Shown one piece after another: positions 35,945 through 47,619 of a stretch of DNA of 64,000 nucleotides. The stretch comes from Peromyscus leucopus. Lineage: Eukaryota > Chordata > Mammalia > Rodentia > Cricetidae. The position numbers were made by a program, and so were the translations under genes. The stretch's first letter is position 1. Every line of letters starts with the position of its first letter. The stretch spans positions 73,040,200 through 73,104,199 of the forward strand of contig NC_051070.1 in assembly GCF_004664715.2 (NCBI RefSeq), given 5' to 3'. The notes below the pieces were generated by a model, which searched no databases, was not told the origin of the DNA, and saw only the letters and a list, made by a program, of their open reading frames with translations.

Positions 35945-37425
35945 AAGCGTCTACAGTAGGTTTCCATATGACCCTTAGTTTCTTGTCCGTCCCCCCCCCC
36001 CCCCCCCCCCCCCCCCCCGTATTCCCTCCTTCCATTCCCCTCCCATTAAATCCTCTTGTGCCAGTCTCCTGTTTCTCCACCTATACATTCTGTTTTTCTT
36101 TCCTTAGGGATCCTCCCCTCCCCTAGTCCCTTACTCCATACCTAACCTCTGTGGTTATATGGATTGTAGCATGCCTATTGAAAGCTCAGAAGCTAACTTC
36201 CATGCTGGCTGGTGGTGCAGGCCTTTAATCCCAGGACTCTGGAGGAGAGGCAGGTGAATTATCTGAGTTTGAGGCCAGCCTGGGCTACAAAAGCTAACAT
36301 CCACATATAAGAAAAGACACATTACAAATTTGTGTTTTTAGGTCTGGGTTACTTCACTCTGGATGATTTTTTCCCCCAAGTTCCATCCATTTACCTGTGA
36401 ATTTCATAATTATTTCTCCTCCTCCTTCTCCTTTCCAGGGTTTCTCTGTGTAGCCCTCGTTTTTTCCTGGAACTCACTCTGTAGACCAGGCCTCAAACTC
36501 AGGGATCCACCTGCCTCTTCTTCCCAAGTGCTGGGATGAAAGGTATGTGCCACCATACCTGGCTCCTAATTTTTTTAACAGATGAATAAAATTCTATTGT
36601 ATACTCCCCCTTGAATCCATTCATCTTTTGATGGACATCTAGGCTGCTTCTAATTCCTGGCTATTAAAAACAGAGCTGCAGGGGCTGGAGAGATGGCTCA
36701 GAGGTTAAGAGCACTGGCTGCTTTTCCAGAGGTCCTGAGTTCAATTCCTAGCAACCACATGGTGGCTCACAACCATCTGTAATGAGATCTGGCGCCCTCT
36801 TCTGGAGTGCAGGCATATACGCAGGCAGAACACTGTATCTGTAATAAATAAATAAATAAAAAAGAACAGAGCTGCAATGAAGATGGATGAGCAAGTGTCT
36901 CTACAGTAGGATGAAGCATCCTTTGGGTATATGCTCAAGAGTAATATAGCTAGGTCTTGAGGTAGATCAATTCCCAGCTTCCCGAGGAAACACTACACTG
37001 ATTTCCAGAGTGGCTGTGCAAGCTGGCACTCCCACCAACAACAGATGAATGTTTTCCTTTCCCCTCATCCTTGCTAGTATATCATTTGTCTTATTAAACT
37101 TGGCTGATTCTGACTGGGGTAAGATGAAATCTTAAAGAAGCTCTGATTTACATTTTCCTGATGACTAATGATGTTGAACATTTTATTTTTAGGTGAATCT
37201 TAGCCACTTGTGTTTCATTTTTTGAGAATTCTTTATTTAGATCTGTACTCCATTTTTGATTGGGTTTTTTTGTTTTCTTGATGTCTAGTTTTTTTTTTTT
37301 TTTGAGTTTTTAGTGTATTTTAGGTATTAATCCTCGATTGGATGTGTAATTAGTAAAGTTCTTTTCCCATTCTGTAGCTTGGTGCTTTATTGGAATGATG
37401 GTGTCCGGTTGCTATACGAGACAGC
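35945..37425 (-). mobile_element. L1 LINE fragment, antisense, with three SINE insertions
   Basis: The antisense ORF2/3'-end pattern is recognisable: gatgaagcatcctttgggta, ccagagtggctgtgcaagc, ttttcctgatgactaatgat. A C28 run lies at 35991-36018. Insertions are a plus B1 (about 36205-36295), a minus B1 (about 36432-36565) and a plus B2 (about 36680-36862). No intact frame remains. Confidence 0.75.
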
Positions 37426-37902
37426 ATGTAAATAACGCTTTCATCAAGGGCAAACCTAACATCAAGGGCACCTGTGATTCAGTTAATCCTCCCTCAATAA
37501 TTTTAAGTTGGGGGAATGGAGGCTAAAATGTGGACAAGTATTCAAATTTTACTTTCAAGGAGAAACACTAAACCACCCGTTAATAAATGTTAATCATAGT
37601 TCGCTAGCTTGAAGATCAACGTGAATGCAACTTCTAACTTGGATGGTTATAAACTGCTTATAATTGGTCCTATGACCGTGCCTAAGTTAACCGTGTTGAG
37701 GTGGCAAAGGGCAGGTTAACTCAGGATGGAAATTGGATTAGAAGGGAATAGACCCATGTGAACAAGGACATGCCCAAATCCCTTCAATTTTCCTGTGTGT
37801 GCTTGTGTTTGGTGCTCTCACCAAGAAAGAAATTTGGTGTAGGAGTGCAATCTTAAAACAGAGTTGAGTTGCCGCCCCGCAGCACCTTCTAAGGTCGGGG
37901 GC

Positions 37903-37918
37903 GGGGGGGGGGGGGGGG
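37903..37918 (+). repeat. (G)n run upstream of the TOP-type promoter
   Basis: Sixteen consecutive G residues (with ggggg upstream) lie 55-70 bp before the inferred TSS. It is a candidate G-quadruplex and a likely site of sequence-length error. Confidence 0.8.
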
Positions 37919-37929
37919 AAGGGCGCTCC

Positions 37930-37973
37930 TTGAACTCAGCCAATCAGACTCGGAGGCACATTACTTAGGTCGC
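37930..37973 (+). promoter_or_regulatory. CCAAT-box promoter of the upstream Ccnb1ip1 / Snord126 host transcript
   Basis: An inverted-CCAAT-compatible agccaatcag lies at 37938-37947. It is followed about 30 bp later by a pyrimidine tract (ctttccctcctt, 37973-37984) that looks like a 5'TOP initiation site. No TATA box is seen. TOP promoters are typical of snoRNA host genes, which fits Snord126 downstream. The TSS is inferred. Confidence 0.6.
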
Positions 37974-38017
37974 TTTCCCTCCTTGAACTTTCTCTGCCTC
38001 TCGCTTTGGGTGGGCTG
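37973..38017 (+). other. Ccnb1ip1: Candidate untranslated exon 1 (5'TOP) of Ccnb1ip1 / Snord126 host
   Basis: A short pyrimidine-rich exon ends in a good donor (GGGCTG|gtgagt at 38018). It has no ATG. Sequence in the first several hundred bases downstream is CpG-richer than the surrounding introns (38.02-38.65 kb), as expected for a promoter-proximal intron. Confidence 0.55.
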
Positions 38018-38924
38018 GTGAGTGCGCAAGCAATGTGGGTCTCTGGTTTTCAATTTCTCTTTCTTTTGAGCGGTCTACCCAGGGGCCAGGCATTTCTTTC
38101 AGGCCGGCGCTGAAGTCTGTGAGTTCAGAGGAGATTTATTTCTGTTTTGGGAAGTTAGGGGCCGGCAGCGAGGTGGACTACTACCTGGCTTGTCTCCACG
38201 TGGGCTTTGGCAGTCTTGGGTTTGCCGGCTGTTCCCGAGACCTGGTGAGCCAGAAACAGCAGATTCTGCCGCATGCACAGAGGGCCTGAATCTCGAGACA
38301 TCCTCGGCTTCGTTTTTACTTCTTAGGCACCGTTATGAACCCGGCGCTGTTCTGCTAATGTCCTCGAGCGATCCCAGGAGAATGAGTTCAGCCCGTGTTT
38401 TAGTTTTCTGGTGAATGTCTGGGGGCCACGGCCGTGGCGGATTTGAGAAACCTTTTTGAAGTGTTTGCTGTAATATTTGCCGAGAGCATGTATGAGACTA
38501 GATAGCAAACTCCGAGGACAGGTAACTTAATTAGCCCTATGAAGGCTCACCATGTAAAGAGCGTAAGACACATTGAGAAGGATCAGAGGTCTCAGCTTAG
38601 TGCAAGCCAATATTCGAATTGTAGCGCCGCGGTCTGTTCTGATACTGCTCTGGTGTTATCGGAGGATAGTGTGAGCCATTCTGGGCATCCTTTTTGAAGA
38701 TCGAACAAAAATATGAAGTCTAGCCCTTAGTTGGTGTATAGTAAATCGCAACTACCTTGTAAAGGTTAAGATGTGAATTTACAATACATATCGTGGATAT
38801 TTTTTCTTATGAAAAATCTTTTTTCTTTTTTGTTTTTTCTAATGACCTCGAGTGTGATCTCGCCAGACTCGCAGTTTGTTTTGCTACTAGTCTGAATATA
38901 AAATTGGTTATTTTTTTTTTTAAG

Positions 38925-39113
38925 GATTTTTTTTTTCTTTTCCTAGACAAGGCTTAGCTCTGTGTAGCTCTGGCTGTCCTGGAACTCACTGTGTAGACCA
39001 GGCTGACCTCAAACTCACAAAGATCCTCCTGCCTCTTGCCTTCCCAGTGCTGGGACAAGGCATGCGCCACTACGGCCTGCCTCGCTTAAGAATTTATTTT
39101 TAATTATGTATGT

Positions 39114-39154
<41 letters not shown>

Positions 39155-39790
39155 TGTGTGTAGGGGGAGGTATATGCAGACAGTATGCAGGTGTCCTCCG
39201 AGCCAGAAGAGGGGTTTTGTCCCTGGAGCTGGAGTTAACCCACAGCAGTGAGCTACCCAACATGGGTGCTGGGAATTGAACTCAGATCCTCTGCCAGAGT
39301 GGTAAGCGTTCTTCACTGCTGCTCCATCTCTGTAGCCCTGCTTAGTTGATTTCAAGTTTTGAGACGGGGTTTCACGGAGCTCTTGCTGTCCTGGAACTTG
39401 CTATGTAGACCAGGGCGGCCTCAACCCACAGAGATCCACTATGACTCTTGTCTCCTGAGTGCTGTGGTCAGAGGTGTGTGGCATCAATCACACCTGGCCC
39501 ATGGGTTATTGTTATAGGCGGAAAATGTGAGAAAGAGAAATCCTAACCGAGCTCATGCACTAATGGGCATTGGTGACTCTGATGTCCTTACACTTGACCT
39601 CATTTGTCGTTAAGTCCATAATATCGTGCACCATGCATCTGTGTATGTGTGTCTGCTGCCTCCGGAGTCCAGAGGACATTGGATTTCCTGGAACTGTAGT
39701 GACCGATAGTTTTGAGACACCAACCATGTGAGTGCTGGGAACTGAATAGGTTCAGAGTGCACAGTGAGGTTTCTTATCTCTCCCTAGGAC
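38925..39790 (-). repeat. B1, B3+(GT)n, B1, B3 cluster
   Basis: Minus B1 (about 38930-39082), minus B3 with (GT)n at 39116-39161 (about 39090-39338), minus B1 (about 39358-39500) and minus B3 (about 39620-39780). The stretches 38018-38920 and 39800-40075 show no repeats I recognise. Confidence 0.75.
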
Positions 39791-40079
39791 TTGTGTATCT
39801 TAGGGTGTTGGTTGCACACACAGTAAAGTGTGTACTCCTCCTTTCTGTACATAGCTATGCCCCGTGCTTTTCTCCATGTTGGTAAAGAACGTCCACGTGC
39901 CTTGTCACATTCTAATATATGTTCATGCCACAATTTAATAGCTTTTATGGGTAGTTACTTAGATAGCTTGTGATCTTAATATTTCCCCCCAAATGAGTGA
40001 CTGTGAATAAGCCAGTTGGCATGTGTGGCATGGAGTTGGGCTTTGGTATATTATTTAATAGGATTCTAGATATCTGAGG

Positions 40080-40318
40080 TCTGGAGAGATGGCTCAGCAG
40101 CTAAGAGCTTGTGCTGGAAGAGGATCTGCATTCAGTGCCCAGCTCTTGTGTGGTGTTGTAAAACCACCCATCAGTAACTCCAGTTCCAGGGGATCCAGTG
40201 TCCCCTTCTGAACTCTGTGGGGACCAGGAACACACATGCACAGGCCTACATACATGCATGCAGGCAAAACACGCATACACAAATATTTTTAAAAAGGTGT
40301 GTGTGTGTGTGTGTGTAT
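40080..40318 (+). repeat. B3 SINE with (GT)n tail
   Basis: ctggagagatggctcagcag ... gtaactccagttccagggga, ending in an A-rich tail and a (GT)n tract (40298-40317). A second B3 3' fragment with the same sense lies at about 41283-41400 and a B1-like piece at about 41450-41545. Confidence 0.8.
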
Positions 40319-41679
40319 AATATCTAGATGTGGATGTTATAGTGCTTCCTATTGTTTTATTCACTTTGTGCACAGTGATGACTTGGAGGCAGTCCTGGTT
40401 AACAGTAATGAATTTTCTACCATAGGTAAAGACCATGCTGACAAACTTTATGACTGTCTTTGTTGCCCTGAGTTCAGGTGGGGTGGTGGTGATGGGTTAT
40501 CTTGTGAGCACATGTAATGTTGGAAAGGGTCGGCAGACTGAGAACAACCATGTGCTTCTTGTATATTTGCAGGGGCAGAAGGGGCATACTTTTCAGAGTT
40601 TATTGGAGAACTGATAATTGTGGTGTTATGTTAAACCATATTTTCGTATTAAGGTGGGAAAATTGAAACACTTTTAGACTGTAACCACATAAGAAAGATT
40701 TAGGGCATTTTTTCAGGACAGCCAGGGCTTAAATCATGAGACCCTATCTCAAAGAGTAGAGAAGAGGACATCAGGAATTAGAAAGGGTTTAGAGGGTAAG
40801 AGCATTTACTCTGCACGCAGGAGGACCAAGCATAAGTTCAAATCCACAAAAGCCAGACATGGCTGCACGTGCCTGTCATCCCAACACAGGGGAATGTGTT
40901 AAGTAGGGAATAACAGAAATGGAAAAGCAAATTTGGGTCATTTAATCCTAAAAGGCAACATCTTGGAGCTAGAGGGCCTTTATGAATGACCTTTCCGAAT
41001 CTTTTTCATGATAACTATTCATTATTAGTGGGTTGACTGATCTTTCACAAGTGATAGAAATAACATCATTTAACTCCATGCCAGCTGCAGTGTAGAGTAT
41101 ATTTATTACCTCATTGATTGTCAAAGAAATTCTTAGTGTGAGGTTGCTTTGTCTTAATAGCTTGTATTTCTGTTTAAGGTTACAGCAAATAATGATTAAA
41201 ATGTAGTCTGTCTGCCTTCGGAACTCATTATCTGGGCAGGGGATGTAGTTCAGCTTCTAGAATACTTGCCTAGCTTGGGTTTGTCTCCACATCCATCAGT
41301 AACTCCAGTTCCAGGGGATCCAGTATCCCCTTCTGAACTCTGCGGGGATCAGGAATACACATGTGCACATGCATACATACATGCACGCAGGCAAAGTAGC
41401 ATGCTGTCTGATTCTTGCAGTGTAGATGTGAATCGAGAAGTTCAGGGTTTGCATGGTGTGGTGGTGGCGCTCTTTAATCACAGCACTCTATGTCTCTGAG
41501 GCCAGTTATGGCCCAAGAAGCTAGACTTGTCTTAAAAACAAACAAAAAATTCTATAACAAAGTTTAAGATCACTATTGGCTCCCCAGTGAGTTCAAAGCT
41601 AGTATGGGCTCCTGGGTACCAATATCTAAAGAAAAAAACCACCACAGCAAAAATGCATTCTATTATGCAATGTACAGAC

Positions 41680-41960
41680 ATAGAAAACTATTCCCATGTT
41701 CGTTGAAGCATCATTCACAATGGCTAAAATAGAAACTTATACTATTTTAATGTGCAGGTTGAGGTGGTGTATACACTGGAATACGATTCAGCCTTGAAAC
41801 AGGAACGGGGAGGGGGGGGATGTTTTGCTGAGTGAAATGAGCCGCACACTGAAAGGCAATTCTTGATAAGTGTAGAACCTAAAAAGTTGAACTTAGAAAC
41901 AGTGGGGGAGGAAGTTCAGCATGTCTGTACTCAAATATTGTTAACAGTAGATATTAAGTG
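41680..41960 (+). mobile_element. Old L1 3'-end fragment, sense
   Basis: The pattern gaagcatcattcacaatggc, gaatacgattcagccttg, agtgaaatgagcc matches the end of mammalian L1 ORF2/3'UTR. It is heavily diverged. Confidence 0.65.
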
Positions 41961-42518
41961 TGCTCAACACATTTCTCCACACAAAGGAGTAACGGAGGCC
42001 TCTTATCAACACACTACTCATTAGACTGCAGTTTGTATTTGTTCATTATGTCTTAGTAAAGTTGGGGGAAAATAATGACAATTTATTTCCTTAACCGTCA
42101 AGCTTACCTTGCCATTTCTCTAAACCTTGCTTGCATATATATATACATATATATATTTAAACACAGAAGATTGTATTTAGAAAATGAGGTAATCTATAGA
42201 AAGTAGATTATAGGGGGAGAACTGCAATGAAAGGGAAAATAGCAAGTTCACAGCGTGGGAGTTTTGCTGCCTCTTGCACTCTGAGTTCCAGTTACTTCTT
42301 CCTGCTGTCTCGGGCCGCAGCATTCAGCACTGTTCACTCATCTGAGCAGTGATGAGCTGCACGGCTGGTCATATACACGCCCAGTGGGTTCTGTCCCCTG
42401 TAATCCGACTTTTCTTCTACCGGTCAGCGGATAGTGAGTAGGAAACAGAACTTGGCGTCTGTATCGCCGCTGTGCCTCCTCACCTCGGTGTTTGCTTTCT
42501 TTTGTTCTCTGGTTTCAG

Positions 42519-42670
42519 GTTGAAGATGAAATGTGTCCAGGAAAGAGCTGGGACTGGAGCACTCTGTGTGCCGGCTCAGATGTCCTGTGAAAACCCCAAA
42601 ATATCTATAAAGTGGGCTTGGATTTGGACCTTCTCAAGAGGAAGGTTTAAAGGCTGAGGGGACTATAAAG
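42519..42670 (+). other. Ccnb1ip1: Candidate untranslated exon with upstream ORF
   Basis: Strong acceptor (polypyrimidine tract, then ggtttcag|) and strong donor (ATAAAG|gtaggt) bound 152 nt outside recognised repeats. It lies between the TOP-type exon and the exon at 45991. A short reading frame of about 44 codons opens at 42526 and stops inside the exon, so it would act only as an upstream ORF. Assignment to the Ccnb1ip1 5'UTR or snoRNA-host transcript is inference from position and strand. Confidence 0.5.
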
Positions 42671-42889
42671 GTAGGTATTCATTTTGACTCAGATTTTCTG
42701 CATTACACATATATGCTGTTCCCCTGCTCTCTTCTCAAGGTACTGGTTACTGACTGAGCTGCAACTCTTTCTAGCCCTGTAAAAAATTATTTTCAAATAG
42801 GATCTTGCTAAATTATCCAAGCTTGTTTTAAACTTGCTGACCTTCTGACCTCAGGCTGATATTGTAGGTCAATACCTGTACTGGCTGGT

Positions 42890-43165
42890 TTTGTGTGTCA
42901 ACTTGCCCCAAGTTAGAGTTATTAGAGAGGAAGGAGCCTCAGGTGAGGAAATGCTTCCATGAGATTCTGTTGTAAGGCATTTTCTCAATTAGTGATCAGT
43001 GGAGGAAGGCCCAGCCCAGCCCATGGTTGGTGGTGCTGATCCTGGGTGGTTGTGGATTCTATAAGGCAGGCTCAGCAAGCTAGGGGAAGCTAGCCAGTAA
43101 ACTCTTCCCTCTCCAACTTGCTTTTTGGACATGATATTTTGTCACAGCAATAGAAACCCTAAACC
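42890..43165 (+). repeat. Medium-reiteration rodent repeat (unnamed)
   Basis: ctggctggttttgtgtgtca ... cattttctcaattagtgatc ... cacagcaatagaaacccta is a familiar rodent interspersed repeat. I cannot assign the family securely. Confidence 0.5.
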
Positions 43166-43189
43166 ATATTCCTCCCTTCTGTGTGTTTT

Positions 43190-43230
43190 TTTTCTCTCTT
43201 TCTCTCTCTCTCTTTCTTTCTCTTTTTCTC

Positions 43231-43313
<83 letters not shown>

Positions 43314-43450
43314 CTCTCTCTCTTCCTTCCTCCCCCCCCCCTCTTTTTGAGACAAGGTCTCACCATGTAGACCAGGCTAGCCTAAAACTCAGATCTGCCT
43401 TTCTGTCTCCTGAATGCTGGATGAAAGCATGAGCTACAACACACAATTGT
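43190..43450. repeat. (CTTT)n tract followed by minus B1
   Basis: The tetranucleotide tract at about 43195-43335 gives long K/E or S/F frames on both strands. A B1 fragment follows (about 43345-43447). Confidence 0.9.
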
Positions 43451-43506
43451 CTTTGATTATGGCATGTTTATAAAATTCTTAGGGAATATGTTTCAACGTG
43501 TATATC

Positions 43507-43508
<2 letters not shown>

Positions 43509-43560
<52 letters not shown>

Positions 43561-43575
43561 AAGAGAGAGAGAGAG
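43509..43575 (+). repeat. (GT)n then (GA)n microsatellite
   Basis: About 23 GT units followed by a short GA run. Confidence 0.95.
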
Positions 43576-44014
43576 CATGACCACTAGATCTCTATCAAGC
43601 ACCATATATTGTGGAAGGCAGTATTTAACACCAGGAAAGACAAGGTCTCTTAGAATTCAGGTTTTATGAGATAGAGTGGTTGTCCCTTTCAAACAATGTA
43701 AAAAGCATTTGGATTGAAGAATTTTGAGGCAGACATTGTTCAAACTGTAGAAACTTACTGTGTTCACATATCTCATGTTTATGTGATGGGAGGACTAACA
43801 TGACCCTTTGAACGTGTATGTCTTTTAGGTCCTTAAAACCACTTTGGTTTCTCACCGACAGAACCAGTGTGCCATTTCCTCAATCTAAAGCAAACCATCT
43901 ACTGTGGCTGTTTTACAGCAGTGTGAACAGCATGGAGTTTAGGTAGAAGTGTTATATACCTTACTTAGGGAATTCATTGGAGGCAGAGATTTCTATGTAG
44001 ATATGGGATTGTGA

Positions 44015-45480
44015 CTTTTTTTTCCTGATTATGTAGCCCAGGTTGGCCTTGTATTCCTGATTCACCTCCTGTATGTTGAGATCAGGTGTTTGCCACCACA
44101 CTTCGCTATGTGTATAGTAGAAACTTTAAAGGCAGTATTGCTTTTTTCTGTCAATTTATTAGTTAGATTAACCCTTTTGGTTCTGATTTCCAGTAGAGTT
44201 GTCTGCAGTGATGAAAATGTTCCATATTGTGTTGTCCACGATTACAATACAGTTACTGAACAAAGGAAATCGTGACTACTTTGACTGAACAGTTTTAAGA
44301 TAGGGTCTTGTTTGGGAGCCCAGGCTGGCCTGGAACTTGTATTCATTCATTCTCCTGCCTCTGCCTCCCAAGTAAATGCTGGGATTATAGGCCTGACAAG
44401 AAACTTAATTTTCATTAAGTGGTCTTGCAGTGTGTGTTTACTTATTACACGTGCAATTTAAGTACGCACCTTCTTGTGCAGAAGCCTTCCTCAATAAGGA
44501 ATTCTTTTTGTTTAGTCTGACTGGGTGAAACTGGTCTGGAATCCAGAAAGTCTCCCCGAGCCTCTGAATGCTGGGTTGCACTGAGCCACCACACCCTAGC
44601 TCTGCACCCTAGCACGTTTTTGGTGCCTACCACTAACCTAACAATGAGTTTAATGTTAATTGCACACAATGTGGAAGTTTTCTAGTTCATAATTATGTGA
44701 AGAATAGAAAAGTGTCTGGAGATTATTTTCATCACAAGCTCTTAAGGAAAAGGAAATTAAAGCCTCCGTACACTGCCATCTTATGGTCAACAGGGGCTCC
44801 AAACAATTTTCCTATGTCTAAGGAAGTTGATTTTCTTAAGGCAGTCAAATTCAATCAGGATTGGCTCAAGTAAAATTAAAATAGGATTTGAAAACTATTT
44901 TGGGTTACTTTCTATTTAGTAAAGCCTTATGAATTGGCTTTTCATGCTGTTTCCTTTCAGAGATTGGTTGGACTTAGTGTGTAATTTTTATCTAAATTAA
45001 AAAATACTTTATATGTATGTGTGGGTACCTATGAGTGTGCTGCCAGAAGAGTTGAACTCACTGGAGCTGGCGTTACAGATTGCCTGTGAGCTGCTTGCTG
45101 TGAGCATTGGGAGCAGAACTCGGGTCTTTTGGAATAGCAGCAAGCGCTCCTAACTTTTGAACCATCTCTCTAGCCCCATCTTAATTAAAATTCTGAGTTT
45201 ATCATCAAACCCTGCCCCGATTTGATATTGGCTTACACATTTTATTTTGCAGGGCCTTCTTGGAAGCCCAAGCTAACTGACCTTAAACTTGGTGTGTGGC
45301 CAAAGTTTGATTTAAGATTTATTTATTCATGTATTTTATGTTTGTGTGTGCTCTGTCTTCAGGCACACCAGAAGAGGGCATCAGATCCCATTACAGATGG
45401 CTGTGGGTCACCATGTGGTCCCTGGGAGCTGGAAGAGCAGCCAGTGATCTTAACTGTTGAGCCATCTCCCGAGCCCCAAA
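44015..45480 (-). repeat. Scattered B1 and B3/B2 SINEs
   Basis: Minus B1 fragments at about 44020-44108 and 44295-44398, a weak B1 at about 44505-44605, a minus B3 at about 45005-45178 and a minus B2/B3 at about 45310-45478. The gap 44610-45000 shows nothing identifiable. Confidence 0.65.
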
Positions 45481-45990
45481 GCTTGATTTAAATATACCAT
45501 CTACTTGCTGCAGTGACAGGTGTGTTCCAACATAGCTGGCTTCAGGTGGCACTGAATAGTGAGGCAGATGGAAAACGGATAGTTACTGTTTCCTTGTGGG
45601 AGCCCGTTTTCAGGTTCCTTGTGGCTTTACCCAGCAGATCCGCATAGAGGATGATCAGGACCACGGGCCTGAGTGCAGGTGTCTGAGATGGTCTGCACTT
45701 GGCTGTGCTGGGGGGAGGTCTTTGGCTCCACCCCTTGGTGTCTATAAATACCCTGGGGCAGAGACAGTCGGGGGCCCTCTCAGGCTATCCTTTATTTTCT
45801 ATCTGTTTATCTCCACAATATAAATCCTTCTGTCTAATATTTCCTGCTGCTCACACTCAAGAAAAGCCTGGGGAGCTGTGGGGTTGGTGGGTAAATGCCC
45901 CATATTTCCTCACTACTTACTTGGTCGGTGGAGCATGTTGGTGTGATTTATGTAAGTGCAATGTATAACCTTTGTGTTTTTATTTTGCAG

Positions 45991-46062
45991 GGATGATGCT
46001 AAGTAGTTCTGATATTTCAAGTTGGATTCCTAGACTGAAGCTGGACTCACTTGTCAACAGAG
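45991..46062 (+). other. Ccnb1ip1: Candidate untranslated exon immediately 5' of Snord126
   Basis: The acceptor tttttattttgcag| and donor ACAGAG|gtaaat bound 72 nt. The snoRNA starts 145 nt after this donor, so this would be the host exon upstream of the snoRNA intron. It has no long reading frame. Confidence 0.5.
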
Positions 46063-46207
46063 GTAAATATTATAATAACCATCTTTACCATGAAGGATAA
46101 GGGACGGAGTGTTACTAGAGGCGGAAGTTCAGTGGTTGCAAAGGCCTTTGAGAGTTTCCTGGCTGAAGAACCACATCAGTAGGTTTGCCCTTCCTCAGTG
46201 ATTCACA

Positions 46208-46282
46208 GTTTGCCATGATGAAGCGCATGTCAAGTCCGTGTTTCAGCTGATCACACTGATTACACACATGTGCTGAGCAGAC
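46208..46282 (+). ncRNA. Snord126: Snord126, box C/D snoRNA
   Basis: C box ATGATGA at 46215-46221 and D box CTGA at 46273-46276 are flanked by a terminal stem: gtttgc (46208-46213) with gcagac (46277-46282), including one G-U pair. An internal D'-like CTGA lies at 46247-46250 and a C'-like tgatta at 46258-46263. SNORD126 is known to lie in an intron of CCNB1IP1 in human, and strand and position match here. Box C/D RNAs guide 2'-O-methylation; the target is not deduced here. It would be released from the spliced host intron. Confidence 0.85.
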
Positions 46283-46358
46283 TGACGTGGGGGCGAACGT
46301 TGAAAGTGAATCCGGCCTGCTAAACATTGCTTTCTTGCCTTTAGCCCTCTCCTCCCAG

Positions 46359-46450
46359 GGAATTCATGATTTAAGGAATTTGATAGTATCAACATCTTGT
46401 GTTTTGATCTTTGTAATAATGGGAGATAAATCTCGTTGATCCTTACTAAC
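46359..46450 (+). other. Possible host exon 3' of Snord126 (weak)
   Basis: A pyrimidine-rich tract with two AG acceptors (after 46344 and after 46358) lies 68 and 82 nt downstream of the Snord126 D box, the spacing favoured for intronic box C/D snoRNAs. The only nearby donor (AAC|gtaaac after 46450) is weak, so the exon's 3' end is speculative. Confidence 0.3.
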
Positions 46451-46514
46451 GTAAACACTACAGAAAAGTACTGATAGCTGGTATAGTTCTGTTAGCTAAT
46501 GAGTTTTGACAGTT

Positions 46515-46728
46515 TAAAATTTTTATTCTATGTATATTGATGGTTTGCCCTCCTGTATGCCTGTGTGACAAGTATATACAGTGCCCGTAGAGGCCAGAAA
46601 AGGACATTGGATTCCCTGTAACTGGAGTTACAGACAACTGAGCCACCACGTGGGTGCTGGGAATTGAACTTAGGCTCTTTGGAAGAGCAGTCAGTGCTCT
46701 TCAGATGTACCATTTCTCTAGTCTCCCC
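46515..46728 (-). repeat. B3 SINE
   Basis: A minus B3: tctatgtatattgatggttt ... gaattgaacttaggctc. It lies between Snord126 and the candidate terminal exon. Confidence 0.75.
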
Positions 46729-46994
46729 ATCTCTACTCTTAAATTAATATGTATATTTTTGAAGTTGACAGCTTTGAACTCATCACTTTCCAGTCTTTAT
46801 ATGATTACTTGTTCAATACTATGCAGTTTTATGAGTTTAGGTTTATTAAATGATTTTGCATGACAAACAGGTTATGGACCATGTATTCCTTACCTGACAC
46901 TTCGCTTTACACTTTATATGTTTATGTGAGAATTCATTTGGAAGTATGCACAGCTTATGAACAATATCTCCCCCCCCCTTTTTTTTTTTCTCAG

Positions 46995-47128
46995 AAACTA
47001 AAGTTGGAATTCAAGAAGTACAAACATTTAGTGTTCAGGAGAGAATAACCTGATTGACACCACATTTCTGATCTGGACCTTCATGCTGTAAATCATGGTT
47101 GTACAATAAATGATAAATGTCTGCATTC
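46995..47128 (+). other. Candidate alternative terminal exon with poly(A) signal
   Basis: A long C/T tract ending in ctcag| (46994) gives a strong acceptor. It is followed by about 110 nt and AATAAA at 47105-47110, with no good donor between. This could end a short non-coding Snord126 host transcript before the Ccnb1ip1 coding exons. It has no convincing ORF. The reading is inference. Confidence 0.45.
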
Positions 47129-47619
47129 TTCTATGGTAAGGCTTGAGGCTGAGATTTTGACATATACAAAATCTAAAAATACTGTTTTGTAATTTGTGGC
47201 CAGCTGCTTGAATTTTATTTTTTTATTATTTTATCTTATTTATTCAATGCAGAATGCCATTTATTGAAGGAGGGAGGAGGTCTTAAATACAGGCTTACAG
47301 CACAATGGGAGGACCCCGGAGGGCAGAAGTTTGCTACCGATGTTTTACAATCTTGCATCTAAGCTGTTAATGCCCATTATGCAGGATACACAGGAATTTT
47401 AGTTTTTAAACAATCAGAGTCAAAAGAACTTGAGGTGGAATAGTATCGAGCTTCTATGTAGTATACACAGTAGGCTTCTAGTTGGACTGGGTTTAAGCTT
47501 GTGTTCTAACACTTAACAAGTTATATAACCTTGGCAAGTTTCCTAATATCCTTATATCTTAGATTATAGTAATAGTATAAGACAAGTGGATATTCGCTGT
47601 AAAGTAAAGAATAACTGTG

